Positions 19,268-28,702 are shown, counted from the stretch's first letter. The stretch: DNA of 64,000 bases from Sinorhizobium meliloti 4H41 (GCF_000375585.1 NZ_AQWP01000002.1:620001-684000), one strand, 5' to 3'. Translations and numbers: made by a program. Notes: generated by a model from the letters alone, not told the origin.

Positions 19268-19606
19268 TCAGCCCCGAATATGCAGCGTCTGCTGATAGAC
19301 TGCGGTGGAGCGGGCGCCGGAGCGGCAATAGCCGAGCATCGGTCGCTGGAATTCGTCCAATGCGTCGACCATGCTCTTGACCGCGTCCGCGGTCACGCCC
19401 ATCGGGCCGACCGGGATATGGGTGATCTCCAGCCCGAGTTCCTGGGCACGCGCCGCGATGGCGTCGAAGGTCGGCTGATCGGGGGCCTCGAAATCCGGGC
19501 GATGACAGACGATGGACTTGAAGCCGAGCGCCTTGATCTCGTCGAGGTCGTCGACGGTGATCTGGCCCGAAACCGAGTACTCATCGTTGATCTGGCGAAT
19601 GTCCAT
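19268..19606 (-). CDS. TIGR01244/DUF442 family phosphatase- or sulfurtransferase-like protein
   Basis: A 112-residue cytosolic protein with the dual-specificity phosphatase-like fold of DUF442. It starts MDIRQINDEYSVSGQI and ends in the active-site loop GYCRSGARS, where Cys and Arg are the predicted catalytic pair; HRPDFE in the middle is also conserved. In other bacteria the same domain is fused to a metallo-beta-lactamase (Blh) linked to sulfide detoxification, which is why it is often called a sulfurtransferase. Actual activity is unknown here and no beta-lactamase-fold partner is adjacent. Confidence 0.85.
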   Translation of the reverse strand: MDIRQINDEYSVSGQITVDDLDEIKALGFKSIVCHRPDFEAPDQPTFDAIAARAQELGLEITHIPVGPMGVTADAVKSMVDALDEFQRPMLGYCRSGARSTAVYQQTLHIRG

Positions 19607-19675
19607 GTGGCGTCCCTCAAGAAAAGCGTTGCCCTGATTTAGGCCCGGCGCCGGGCGGCGTCAATCGAGAAGGCG

Positions 19676-20515
19676 TCATCGGGAGACGGCGAAAGCCAGG
19701 CGATATTCACGCGATTGACCGGGCTGAAGAAGGCCAAGCTCCCCGTTTGCGGCAAGTTCGGGCCGCTTCGCCAGGCGATGCGAGGCCGGTTCGATGCTGA
19801 CGACGTTGGCGCCGCCGCGCTGACAGCGCCACATCTGCAGGAACGGCAGCGTCTCGGTCCGGAACCGCACACGGAGTGTACGCCCCTGAAGACCCGGCAT
19901 TGCGCTCAGCGCCACCTCCGACCATCCGTCACAGGCAACGGCCGGCCGGCAGAAGTGCGCGCTGTCCCCCTCGCCGAAGCGCCAGGGAAGCGACCCGCCC
20001 TCGACCGACGGGCTTTCGATCCGCGTTTTCTCGCCGAGCAGCCGCCCCGCGATGTTCATGTGATACATCATCATCGGCGCAAAGGCCGACGAACCGATGT
20101 TGACGACGCGGTCGGCAAGCGTCACGGCGTGCGCGGCCGCATCGACTTGCCAGAGCCGCTCTATGGCCGCTCGGCCGCCGCAGGCGAGATCGACTTCGGT
20201 CACCGCAGTACGGCGATCGCCTGCCCCGCACATATCGGTCCGGCTGACAGGCGTTCCGGCGAGCGAACCGTGCAGGGGATAATAGGCGCCGGCGCCGCCT
20301 TCCAGAGCCTCGGGATGACGAATGTGGTCGGGACCGCAGGTGAACAGGAAACCCGCAAGCGCGCGGTCGATCCGCGGATCGCCGTCCGAGGGGATCGCCG
20401 CGCCGGGCGACAGGTCGACGCCGGCCACGACGAAGGCCGCGACATCGAGTGCCGAGGACGGGTCGAACAGGAGGTGGATCGCGGCGCCATCGGCCGCGTT
20501 CAAGGTCGTCCGCAT
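19676..20515 (-). CDS. DUF4432 / aldose-1-epimerase-like protein
   Basis: A 279-residue protein resembling the DUF4432 branch of the galactose-mutarotase-like superfamily. Supporting segments are YYPLHGSLAGTPV, the DRVVNIGSSAFAPMMMYHMNI block, and the C-terminal FLQMWRC...VSIEPASHR, where aldose-1-epimerases bind the sugar. The start at 20515 directly follows GAGGAGGTGAA; a TTG at 20530 would place the start inside that ribosome-binding site. Probably binds or epimerises a carbohydrate; the substrate is unknown and no sugar genes flank it. Confidence 0.72.
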   Translation of the reverse strand: MRTTLNAADGAAIHLLFDPSSALDVAAFVVAGVDLSPGAAIPSDGDPRIDRALAGFLFTCGPDHIRHPEALEGGAGAYYPLHGSLAGTPVSRTDMCGAGDRRTAVTEVDLACGGRAAIERLWQVDAAAHAVTLADRVVNIGSSAFAPMMMYHMNIAGRLLGEKTRIESPSVEGGSLPWRFGEGDSAHFCRPAVACDGWSEVALSAMPGLQGRTLRVRFRTETLPFLQMWRCQRGGANVVSIEPASHRLAKRPELAANGELGLLQPGQSREYRLAFAVSR

Positions 20516-20706
20516 TTCACCTCCTCGCAAGGAGCCCGGAATCAGGCAGAGAATCCATGATAGTCGAAGCCTCGGAACCGGGCCATTTCGGCGAGCGTTG
20601 CAATGGGCAGGATGTTGGCCTAACTAATTTAACCGGCTGTTCATGATGAATTCACTTTTTTCACATTAACGTCCAAATCGGTATGTACCGCCGCAAAGCA
20701 ACCGCC

Positions 20707-22089
20707 ATGAAGACAGGTTCCCTAGTGACGCCCGCGACCCGCACCGGCCTTTCGCTCTTCGCAGCACTCGCCCTCATCGCCGTGGAGCTTGCGCCCGCCA
20801 ACGCACAGGATGCCTATGGTGGCTATTGGGGCGGCGGCGAGGTGATGCTCGTCACCCCCGAAGGCGACATTCTCGACTATATCCCCGGAGAGGCCGAGGT
20901 TCACGCCATGCGCGACCGGCGCGGACGCACGGTGCTCGTGGATCCGTGGGGCAATATCGTCGCCACCGTCGTGCCGAATGACGGCTATGGTCGCGGACAG
21001 CGGCGCCGCCAATACGGGCGCGATGGCTATCCCGATCCCCGCGATCGCGGTTACGGCTATTCCGAGCCCGGCGAGTTTACCGGCGCCATTCCCGAATATC
21101 GCGATATTGCGCCCGCTCCGGTCGAGCGCGAGGATCTGCCCAACAGCCTTCCCTCGCTCTCCGATCGTGAGGAGGCCGCCTACGATCCGCAATACAATGA
21201 CCCGCTGGCACAGCCGATGCCGCCGGCCATGACGGTGAGAGGAAAGTCGCGCGCCGAGATCGCTGCCCTGCAGGTCTTCCTCGACCGCGAAGGCTTTTCT
21301 CCCGGCGTGATCGACGGCAAGATGGGCTCGAACGTCACCAAGGCCATTGAAGCCTGGCAGCAGGCAACGGGTGAAACGCTCGATCCGAACAATACCGAAG
21401 ACATTCTCGAGCGGCTGCGCTTCAACGGCGGCTTGCCGATTACGACCTACACGATCACCGCGGCGGATGCGGCCGGCCCCTTTGTCGCCTCCATTCCGGA
21501 AGACTACGCCCACAAGGCGCAGTTGCCGCATTTGTCGTTCACGTCCGTGACGGAGATGCTCGGCGAAAAGTTCCACATGGACGAGGCCTATCTGCGCGAG
21601 CTCAATCCCGGTGCCGATTTTTCGATCCCCGGCACGACGATCAAGGTCGTCAATCCCGGCCCGAACAAGAAGGGCAAGGTGGCGCGCATCGTCGCGGACA
21701 AGGCCCGCAAGCAGGTGCTCGCCTACGACGAGGCGGGGAAACTGATCGCCGCCTATCCGGCCACCATCGGCTCTTCCGACACGCCGTCGCCTTCCGGGAC
21801 GGTGCATGTCGAGCGTATCGCCTTCGATCCAGGTTATACCTATAACCCGAAGATCAACTTCCAGCAGGGCGCTAACGACAGGATCCTGCAACTGCAGCCG
21901 GGTCCGAACGGCCCGGTGGGCACCGTCTGGATCGCACTGTCGAAGCCGACCTACGGCATTCACGGGACACCGGAGCCGTCGAAGATCGGCAAGACCCAGA
22001 GCCATGGCTGCGTCCGCCTTACCAACTGGGATGCGACCGAACTCGGCAAGATGGTGAGCACTGGCGTCACGGTCGAATTCGTCGACTGA
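20707..22089 (+). CDS. L,D-transpeptidase (YkuD) with peptidoglycan-binding domain
   Basis: A 460-residue secreted enzyme that makes 3-3 cross-links in peptidoglycan or attaches proteins to it. Starting at 20707 gives a signal peptide ending near ANAQ. Residues about 40-160 are Tyr/Gly/Arg/Pro-rich; then comes a PG_binding_1 domain (LQVFLDREGFSPGVIDGKMGSNV region) and a C-terminal YkuD domain with IHGTPEP and the nucleophile motif SHGCVRL. An alternative ATG at 20683 adds eight polar residues before the signal. Large families of such paralogues are typical of Rhizobiaceae, whose polar growth relies on them. Confidence 0.9.
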   Translation: MKTGSLVTPATRTGLSLFAALALIAVELAPANAQDAYGGYWGGGEVMLVTPEGDILDYIPGEAEVHAMRDRRGRTVLVDPWGNIVATVVPNDGYGRGQRRRQYGRDGYPDPRDRGYGYSEPGEFTGAIPEYRDIAPAPVEREDLPNSLPSLSDREEAAYDPQYNDPLAQPMPPAMTVRGKSRAEIAALQVFLDREGFSPGVIDGKMGSNVTKAIEAWQQATGETLDPNNTEDILERLRFNGGLPITTYTITAADAAGPFVASIPEDYAHKAQLPHLSFTSVTEMLGEKFHMDEAYLRELNPGADFSIPGTTIKVVNPGPNKKGKVARIVADKARKQVLAYDEAGKLIAAYPATIGSSDTPSPSGTVHVERIAFDPGYTYNPKINFQQGANDRILQLQPGPNGPVGTVWIALSKPTYGIHGTPEPSKIGKTQSHGCVRLTNWDATELGKMVSTGVTVEFVD

Positions 22090-22276
22090 CGCACGACAAT
22101 CAGCCAAGCGTGCCGCGTGAATGCGCATGATCGCGACACGCTCGAGCTGCCTCGAATGCCATACAGCCCTGCCGGCCGCAGCAGCCTCATGACATCATGA
22201 AACATTGTCATGAAAAACTCCGCCGCATTGCCTTTATCACAGGCGAAACACCCCTGACTCTAAGGAACTGTCCGCG

Positions 22277-23566
22277 ATGGCAACGGAGCGTGCTCTCCCC
22301 AATCTCTGGCATGCGACGGCACCGGCCGCTCCGCGCACCGCTCCGCTAGCAGGCGACCTGGCGGTCGAGGTGGCGATCGTCGGAGGTGGTTTCACTGGCC
22401 TTTCGGCCGCGCTTCATCTGGCCGAGACAGGCGTCAGGACGGCGGTGATCGAATCGCGGATGATCGGCTTCGGGGGTTCGGGCCGCAATGTCGGCCTGGT
22501 CAATGCCGGCATGTGGGTGCAGCCGGACGACCTGATTGCAACGCTGGGAGCAGCCGCGGGCAACCGCCTTCTCGACGAACTCGGCGACGGCCCGTCATTG
22601 GTCTATGATCTCGTTGCGAAACATGGAATCGAATGCGAAGCCGTTCGCAACGGCACGCTGCATATGTCGGTCGGTGCGGAAGGGCTCAAGGAAATCCGGG
22701 AGCGCGAGGCGCAATGGAAAAAACGCGGTGCTCCGGTTGAGGTGCTTTCGGCAGAAAAGGCGCACGCGCTTTCAGGGGCCGAGTGCTTCACAGGCGCACT
22801 GCTCGACCGTCGAGCCGGAACGATACAGCCGCTCGCCTATGCGCGGGGCTTGGCGCGTGCGGCGCTTGCCGCCGGCGCCGAAATCTTCACCGATACCCCC
22901 CTCCTTGCAGCCAGCCGGCAAGGCGATCTCTGGAAATTGAAGACCGGGCGTGGGACGGTCACGGCCCGTCACGTCATTCTCGCGACCAACGCCTATGGAA
23001 GCCTTGTCACCGATACCCCATGGAAGGAGTTCCGGCAGGAACTGACGATCCTTCCCTATTTCCAGTTCGCGACCAATCCGCTGCCCGACCACGTGGCCGA
23101 GCGCATATTGCCCGAACGCCAGGGGGCCTGGGACACGGGGCTGGTGATGACCTCCTTCCGCATGGACAAGCAGAACCGGCTGATTTTCGGATCGATCGGC
23201 AGGCTCGATGCGATCGCCGCGGGCACACACCGGGCCTTCGCCGCCCGGTCCGTGCGCAAGCTCTTCCCCTTTATCGGGGATTTCCGCTTCGAATATTGGT
23301 GGGACGGCCGCATCGGCATGACCACGAACAATCTGCCGGCCATGCATGTGCTCGCCCCGAATGTCGTATCGATCAGCGGATATAACGGCCGCGGCATAGC
23401 CCCAGGTACCGTCTTCGGCCGCGCGCTTGCCCGTCACGTCACCGGCGACACGTCCGCGATCCCGCTTGCCGAGACGCCGGTCACGCCGGATCCGTGGCGG
23501 ACTCTGAAATCCGTCTTCTACCACGCCGGCGCCCAGGCCAAGCATTTCATCGATAAAAGGTTCTGA
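22277..23566 (+). CDS. FAD-dependent amine oxidoreductase (PuuB/OrdL-like)
   Basis: A 429-residue flavoprotein of the DAO family. The FAD-binding Rossmann motif VAIVGGGFTGLSAA is at about residues 35-48, followed by IESRMIGFGGSGRNVGLVNAG, the pattern seen in gamma-glutamylputrescine oxidases and related N-alkyl amine oxidases. The C-terminal GYNGRGIAPGT closes the FAD site. It is transcribed toward the parA gene and is separated from the glutamine-synthetase-like cluster starting at 24.5 kb, so a functional link to that cluster is possible but not shown. Confidence 0.85.
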   Translation: MATERALPNLWHATAPAAPRTAPLAGDLAVEVAIVGGGFTGLSAALHLAETGVRTAVIESRMIGFGGSGRNVGLVNAGMWVQPDDLIATLGAAAGNRLLDELGDGPSLVYDLVAKHGIECEAVRNGTLHMSVGAEGLKEIREREAQWKKRGAPVEVLSAEKAHALSGAECFTGALLDRRAGTIQPLAYARGLARAALAAGAEIFTDTPLLAASRQGDLWKLKTGRGTVTARHVILATNAYGSLVTDTPWKEFRQELTILPYFQFATNPLPDHVAERILPERQGAWDTGLVMTSFRMDKQNRLIFGSIGRLDAIAAGTHRAFAARSVRKLFPFIGDFRFEYWWDGRIGMTTNNLPAMHVLAPNVVSISGYNGRGIAPGTVFGRALARHVTGDTSAIPLAETPVTPDPWRTLKSVFYHAGAQAKHFIDKRF

Positions 23567-23592
23567 ACGGCAACGCCCTTCGGGATCGATCG

Positions 23593-24309
23593 CTACGCCG
23601 CCCGCGGCAAAGCCGAGCGCAGGCGGGACATCAGGGCGCGGCGTGCGGTCACGGGGAGCAGGTTCTGCACCTCGGCGGCAAGCGCGTATGCGTTTTCGCG
23701 CGCCTTGTCGAGATTGCTGACCCTGTTCGGGTCCATCATCTGCAGGGTGCCGCCGCACTCGAAGATTTCGCGATAGGCAACACGCTCGACGATCGGCGTA
23801 TCGAGGACCGAAACGCCGCGGGAGGCGAGCAGCGCCTTGATCGTCTGCAGCGCTCGCGTCGTCACCAGCGAATTGACGCGCGTCAACACGACCGAGTGGT
23901 TGATGCGTACCCTCGCCTTCTCTCCGATATGGCGGATAAGTTCAAGAATCTGTACGGCCCCCCGCGCATCCATGGCACAGCCCTGAACCGGTATCAGCAC
24001 GTGATCGGACAGACCCAGCGCCAACGCGACGATCGCGTCCTTGGCTCCGGCGAGGTCGATGACGATGAAATCGGCCTCACCCTTGAGTTCGCGGATATGA
24101 CAGGGAAGCGAAGCCGGAGTGACGTGCGAAATCACCTCGAGATTGGCGACACGGCCGGACACTTCGGACCAGCTCGTGATCCAGCGCTGCGGATCGGCGT
24201 CCAGTACCACGACGCGGTTTCCCTGCCTCGCCAGTTCCGTCGACAGGATCAGCGCCGCGGTCGTCTTTCCCGCACCGCCCTTTGCATTGGCGAATGTGAT
24301 GACCGCCAT
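23593..24309 (-). CDS. Orphan ParA/MinD family ATPase
   Basis: A 238-residue P-loop ATPase. The deviant Walker A KGGAGKTT is at residues 10-17, VVVLDADPQ is the A' motif, and FIVIDLAGAKD the Walker B. It lacks an N-terminal helix-turn-helix, so it belongs with short ParAs such as VirC1-like proteins rather than replication-linked RepA/ParA. No parB or centromere-like iteron is adjacent, so its cargo is unknown (plasmid, protein cluster or polar factor). Start chosen at 24309 because of GAGGTGAGAA just before it; the open frame to 24423 has no such site. Confidence 0.85.
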   Translation of the reverse strand: MAVITFANAKGGAGKTTAALILSTELARQGNRVVVLDADPQRWITSWSEVSGRVANLEVISHVTPASLPCHIRELKGEADFIVIDLAGAKDAIVALALGLSDHVLIPVQGCAMDARGAVQILELIRHIGEKARVRINHSVVLTRVNSLVTTRALQTIKALLASRGVSVLDTPIVERVAYREIFECGGTLQMMDPNRVSNLDKARENAYALAAEVQNLLPVTARRALMSRLRSALPRAA

Positions 24310-24465
24310 TTCTCTCACCTCGTCCTTGCTCGTTTCCGGTCCGCCGAGCGATGCACGGCGCGCGGTTTCCTTAATAGAACCTTGCAGAACATGGTTAACG
24401 AAATGGAAACTTTTGGCCCCCAAAAGTTAACCGTGGGGCGCATTTCCCGTTGAAGAGCAACGAAA

Positions 24466-24495
24466 AAGCCCGGAAAACATGGGTTTTCCGGGCTT
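24466..24495 (-). terminator. Intrinsic terminator of the ADH operon
   Basis: A perfect 13-bp stem, AAGCCCGGAAAAC (24466-24478) with its complement at 24483-24495, around a 4-base loop. Read on the minus strand it is followed by a TTTTT run, so it ends the operon whose last gene stops at 24519. Confidence 0.8.
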
Positions 24496-24518
24496 GAAAA
24501 AATTAACGACGGCTCCCG

Positions 24519-25664
24519 TCAAATGCATTCGGCGAACAGCTTTTTGGCGGCATCGAGCGTCAGTTCGACGGGATTGCCGCCGGCCGTCGGATCGACGATC
24601 GCCATCTCGGCCATCTCGTCGATACGGTCCGTGCCGACACCAAGCGCCGACAGCTTGTCGGGAACGCCGAGTTCCTCCCGGAGCTGCAGCACATAGTCAT
24701 AGAAACCGTCGAAACCGCCCGCAATGCCGAGATAGGCGGCGGCGCGACCGATCTTCTCCTCGATCGCGGAGCGGTTGAACCGCAGGACCGGGGGCATCAC
24801 CACGGCGTTGGTCATGCCGTGATGGGTGTTGTAGATCGCGCCGACGGGATGCGACAGCGAGTGGATCGCGCCGAGCCCCTTCTGGAATGCGACCGCCCCC
24901 ATGGCCGCCGCGCTCATCATGTTGGCACGGGCTTCGAGATCCGTGCCGTCCTTGTAGGCGCGCGGCAGATATTCCTTGACGAGCCGCATGCCCTCGAGGG
25001 CGATACCTGCCGACATGGGGTGATAGAAGGGAGACGAATAGGCTTCGAGGCAATGGGCAAAGGCGTCCATGCCCGTGCCGGCGGTGATCACCTTGGGCAT
25101 GCCGACCGTCAGTTCCGGATCGCAGATCGTGACGCCAGGAAGGAACTTCGGATGGAAGATCACCTTCTTCACATGACTTGCCGAATTGGTGATGACGCTG
25201 GCGCGCCCGACTTCTGACCCGGTACCGGCGGTCGTCGGAACGGCGACGATCGGCGCGATACCTTCGACGCTCGCGCGGGTCCACCAGTCGCCGATATCCT
25301 CGAAGTCCCAGACCGGCCGCGTCTGGCCGGCCATGAATGCGACGCACTTGCCGAGGTCCAGGCCCGAGCCGCCGCCGAAGGCGACGACGCCGTCATGGCC
25401 GCCGTCACGGAACGCTTTCACGCCGGCTTCGAGGTTCCTGTCGTTGGGGTTCGGATCGACGTCCGCGAAGATCGCGCGTCCGAGGCCACCCGCTTCCAGA
25501 ATATCGAGCGCCTGCTGCGTGATCGCCATCGGGGCAAGTCCGCGATCCGTTATGAGCAGCGGCTTCTTGATGCCGAGCGCCTTGCAGTGGTCGGCAAGCT
25601 CCTTGATCCGGCCGGCGCCGAATTTGACGGCGGTCGGATAGCTCCAGTTGGCGGTGATGGTCAT
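24519..25664 (-). CDS. Iron-containing alcohol dehydrogenase
   Basis: A 381-residue group III (Fe-ADH) enzyme that oxidises an alcohol to an aldehyde with NAD. It shows the nucleotide-binding GGGSGLDLGK at about residues 94-103, VPTTAGTGSE, and the metal ligands Asp (TGMDAFAHCLEAY), with His in the same motif and in GAIHSLSHPVGA and NTHHGM. The ATG at 25664 overlaps the stop of the aldehyde dehydrogenase gene (ATGA). With that enzyme it forms a two-step alcohol-to-acid oxidation module, downstream of a glutamine-synthetase-like ligase. Substrate inferred to be a gamma-glutamylated amino alcohol; not proven. Confidence 0.92.
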   Translation of the reverse strand: MTITANWSYPTAVKFGAGRIKELADHCKALGIKKPLLITDRGLAPMAITQQALDILEAGGLGRAIFADVDPNPNDRNLEAGVKAFRDGGHDGVVAFGGGSGLDLGKCVAFMAGQTRPVWDFEDIGDWWTRASVEGIAPIVAVPTTAGTGSEVGRASVITNSASHVKKVIFHPKFLPGVTICDPELTVGMPKVITAGTGMDAFAHCLEAYSSPFYHPMSAGIALEGMRLVKEYLPRAYKDGTDLEARANMMSAAAMGAVAFQKGLGAIHSLSHPVGAIYNTHHGMTNAVVMPPVLRFNRSAIEEKIGRAAAYLGIAGGFDGFYDYVLQLREELGVPDKLSALGVGTDRIDEMAEMAIVDPTAGGNPVELTLDAAKKLFAECI

Positions 25665-27046
25665 GCGGTCACTTTCTTGAGGTGATAGGATTTCGGGCGG
25701 GTGAGGTTGTGGAAGCCGAGCACCGAGAGCGAGCCGCCCCGGCCGGTCTCCTTGACGCCGGTCCAGCACAGCGCCGGATCGAGATAGTCGGCGCGATTCA
25801 TGAAAACCGTGCCGGTTTCGAGCTCACTGCCGATCCGCGCCGCGCGCTCCGCATCCTTCGTCCAGAGCGACGCGGTGAGACCGTACCGGCTGTCGTTCAT
25901 CAATTCGATCGCCTCGGCGTCGCTCTTCACCTTCATGATGCCCACGGCCGGCCCGAAGGTTTCCTCGCGCATGAACTCCATGGAGTGATCGACGTCGACA
26001 AGGACTTGCGGCGCCAGATAGGCACCGCCATCGTCCTGCGGGAAGAGCTTCGGGTCGATCAGCGCCTTGGCACCCCTGGAGATCGCATCGGCGATCTGAT
26101 TGCGCACGGTTGCCGCAAAGCGCTTGTGTGCCATCGGACCGAGCGTCGTCTCCGGATCGAGCGGATTGCCGAGCTTGTAATTGGACGCCCAGGCGACCGA
26201 TTTCTCGACAAAGGCGTCGTAGAGCGACTCATGCACATAGATACGCTCGATGCCGCAGCAGCATTGGCCGGAATTGTAGGTCGCGCCGTCCATCAGCGTG
26301 TCGACGGCCGCGTCGAGGTCGGCATCCTCCATCACATAGCCAGGATCCTTGCCGCCGAGTTCGAGGCCGAGGCCGGTAAAGGTGCCGGCCGCCGCCCGCT
26401 CGATCGACCGGCCGCCTTCGACCGATCCGGTGAAGTTGATGAAGTCGAAGCTCTTGGCGGCAATCAGCGCCGCCGTCGTGTCGTGATCCAGGAACAGGTT
26501 CTGGAAAACGTCCGCCGGAACGCCCGCCTCGATGAAGGCGCGCACCATGCGCTCGCCGACGAGGATCGTTTGGCTGGCGTGCTTGAGGATCACGGTATTG
26601 CCGGCCATCAGCGCCGGCGCGACCGTGTTGATCGCGGTCATATAGGGATAGTTCCACGGAGCGATGACGAAGACGACGCCATGCGGCTCGCGCGCGATGC
26701 GCCGCTCGAAGCGGTCGCTCTCCTCCACGACGAGCGGCTTCAGCGCATCGGCCGCGATCGAAGCGACGTAATTGGAGCGCTCGTTGAATCCCTTGAATTC
26801 GCCGCCATAGCGCACCGGCCGGCCCATCTGCCAGGCGAGTTCCGGCACCACCTCGTCGACCATCTCGTTGAGGCGTGCCACGCCGGCAAGCACCAGCTTC
26901 ACACGTTCATCGAGCGGGCGCCTGGCCCAGGCCTTCTGCGCGAGGCGCGCATGTGCCACGGCCTGCCTCGCCATCTCCAGCGGCATTGCCGGGCGCTCGG
27001 CATAAACCTCGCCGTCGACCGGCGAAACACATCGGATCATCGTCAT
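25661..27046 (-). CDS. Aldehyde dehydrogenase family protein
   Basis: A 461-residue NAD(P)-dependent aldehyde dehydrogenase. Catalytic Glu lies in LELGGKDPGYV and the nucleophilic Cys in NSGQCCCGIERIYV (three consecutive Cys); NFTGSVEGGRS is the coenzyme-binding segment and MREETFGPAVGIMKV the usual late motif. Coupled by ATGA to the alcohol dehydrogenase. Upstream, an inverted-repeat element separates it from the glutamine-synthetase-like gene, though all are on the same strand. Probable role: oxidises the aldehyde made by the neighbouring ADH to an acid. Confidence 0.93.
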   Translation of the reverse strand: MTMIRCVSPVDGEVYAERPAMPLEMARQAVAHARLAQKAWARRPLDERVKLVLAGVARLNEMVDEVVPELAWQMGRPVRYGGEFKGFNERSNYVASIAADALKPLVVEESDRFERRIAREPHGVVFVIAPWNYPYMTAINTVAPALMAGNTVILKHASQTILVGERMVRAFIEAGVPADVFQNLFLDHDTTAALIAAKSFDFINFTGSVEGGRSIERAAAGTFTGLGLELGGKDPGYVMEDADLDAAVDTLMDGATYNSGQCCCGIERIYVHESLYDAFVEKSVAWASNYKLGNPLDPETTLGPMAHKRFAATVRNQIADAISRGAKALIDPKLFPQDDGGAYLAPQVLVDVDHSMEFMREETFGPAVGIMKVKSDAEAIELMNDSRYGLTASLWTKDAERAARIGSELETGTVFMNRADYLDPALCWTGVKETGRGGSLSVLGFHNLTRPKSYHLKKVTA

Positions 27047-27080
27047 GATCGTCTTCCTGTTCTCATTTCACAATGAATTC

Positions 27081-27232
27081 CCCTCCCCAACCCTCCGCAC
27101 GAGAGGGAGGGGCTTAGCTTGCGGCACCGCTCCCCACGGTAATTCGGCCATGCTCCTTGTGGAGGCATCGGCTTTCGATAGGAGGGTGCCGCAACGTAGC
27201 CCCTCCCCCTCGTGGGGAGGGATTGGGGAGGG
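27081..27232. repeat. Inverted-repeat intergenic element (152 bp)
   Basis: Two arms of about 48 bases, 27081-27128 and 27185-27232, are near-perfect reverse complements: each begins or ends with CCCTCCCCAA and carries a GGAGGGGCT block and a GCGGCACC end next to the loop. The 56-base centre is unrelated sequence. It fills the gap between the aldehyde dehydrogenase and the glutamine-synthetase-like gene. The layout is that of a small non-autonomous palindromic repeat of the kind dispersed in rhizobial genomes; as RNA it would fold into a long hairpin inside the operon transcript. Confidence 0.75.
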
Positions 27233-27237
27233 CGTTG

Positions 27238-28608
27238 TTACGCCCTTTCGAACCCGCGCGCGACCTCCCAGTCCGTCACCCGCCGGTCATATTCCTGCTG
27301 CTCCCATTCTGCGGCGTGCACATAATGATCGACAACCTCTTCGCCGAAAGCGGCACGCAGCATCTTCGAACCGGAAAGCGCCTCGCTCGCCTCTCTCAGC
27401 GTATGCGGGATCTCGCGCACCTCCTTGCCCTGATAGGCGTCGCCCACGAAGGGCGCCTCCAGTTCCATCTTGTTCTCGATGCCGGAAATGCCGGCCGCGA
27501 TCAGGGCGGCAAAGGCAAGGTACGGATTGAGATCGGAGCCGCCGACGCGGCACTCGATACGGATTGCCTTGCTGCCCTCACCGCAGAGGCGATAGCCGGC
27601 CGTGCGGTTGTCCTTGCTCCAGATCGCCTTGGTCGGAGCGAAGGTGCCGGCCATGAAGCGCTTGTAGGAGTTGATATAGGGCGCCAGGAAATAGGTTACC
27701 TCGCTCGCATGGGCGAGCTGACCGGCCACATAATGGCGCATGAGCTCAGACATGCCATACTGCCCGTTCTTGTCGAAGAACAGCGGCGTTTCTCCGTCCT
27801 TGCTCCAGAGCGACTGGTGAATGTGCGACGAGGAGCCGGCGGCCGAGTAGTTCCACTTGGCAAGGAAGGTGATCGCCTTGCCGCGCTGCCAGGCGATTTC
27901 CTTGCAGCCGTTCTTGATGATCGCATGCCGGTCGGCCATCGTCACGGCCTCGGCGTAACGGACGTTGATCTCCTCCTGGCCGGCGGACGCCTCGCCCTTG
28001 GAGTTCTCGACCGGGATCCCGGCACCCTGAAGACCGTTGCGGATCGCCCGCATCACATCCTCTTCCTTGGTCGTCTGGAAGATGTGGTAATCCTCGTTGT
28101 AGCCGCTGGCGAGCTGCAGGTCGCGATATCCCGAGAGCCTCGCATCGTCATAGGACTGATCGAAGAGGAAGAATTCGAGTTCGCTCGCCATATAGGCCTT
28201 GAAGCCCATGGCTTCGAGGCGCGCCACCTGCTTCTTCAAAATGGCGCGCGGCGAGTGCGGCACTTCCGCATGCGTGTCATGGTCCAGCATGTCGCAGAGG
28301 ACCAGCGCGGTGCCTTCGAGCCACGGAATGCGCCGGAGGGTCGAGAGGTCCGGCTTCATCGTGTAGTCGCCGTACCCTTTCTCCCAGCTCGTCGCCTTGT
28401 AGCCGGGAACGGTCTCCATCTCCATATCCGTCGCAAGCAGGTAGTTGCAGCTATGCGTCTCCTTCCATGCGCTTTCCACGAAATATTCCGCATGAAACCG
28501 CTTGCCCATCAGCCGGCCCTGCATGTCGACCTGGCAAGCCAGCACCGTGTCGATGCGGCCCTCGGCCACGTCTCTCTTCAAATCATCGAATGTATAGTTC
28601 GCGCTCAT
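27238..28608 (-). CDS. Glutamine-synthetase family gamma-glutamyl-amine ligase (PuuA-like)
   Basis: A 456-residue glutamine-synthetase superfamily protein, class I/III fold. Visible motifs: SELEFFLFD (metal-binding Glu), AGQEEINVRY, SAAGSSSHIHQSL (the His loop) and RIECRVGGSDLNPYLAFAA at the end. It lacks the Tyr adenylylation loop of GlnA and resembles PuuA/GlnA4-type enzymes that join glutamate to an amine using ATP. Flanked by TRAP transporter genes upstream and ALDH/ADH downstream, it probably gamma-glutamylates the imported amine. The ATG at 28608 follows AGGACC; an upstream alternative at 28656 is weaker. Confidence 0.9.
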   Translation of the reverse strand: MSANYTFDDLKRDVAEGRIDTVLACQVDMQGRLMGKRFHAEYFVESAWKETHSCNYLLATDMEMETVPGYKATSWEKGYGDYTMKPDLSTLRRIPWLEGTALVLCDMLDHDTHAEVPHSPRAILKKQVARLEAMGFKAYMASELEFFLFDQSYDDARLSGYRDLQLASGYNEDYHIFQTTKEEDVMRAIRNGLQGAGIPVENSKGEASAGQEEINVRYAEAVTMADRHAIIKNGCKEIAWQRGKAITFLAKWNYSAAGSSSHIHQSLWSKDGETPLFFDKNGQYGMSELMRHYVAGQLAHASEVTYFLAPYINSYKRFMAGTFAPTKAIWSKDNRTAGYRLCGEGSKAIRIECRVGGSDLNPYLAFAALIAAGISGIENKMELEAPFVGDAYQGKEVREIPHTLREASEALSGSKMLRAAFGEEVVDHYVHAAEWEQQEYDRRVTDWEVARGFERA

Positions 28609-28702
28609 GGGAAGGTCCTGGTTCCGGTCTGCTACCGGTAGAATTGTTCCGTCCATCTCCGGGGCCGCATCGCAGCCCCGGGTGTCAGTTGCTGGGCCCC
28701 GA

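Noticed and set aside
27157-28641. 494-codon plus-strand open frame
   Set aside because: Antisense of the glutamine-synthetase-like gene, and it would begin inside the inverted repeat.
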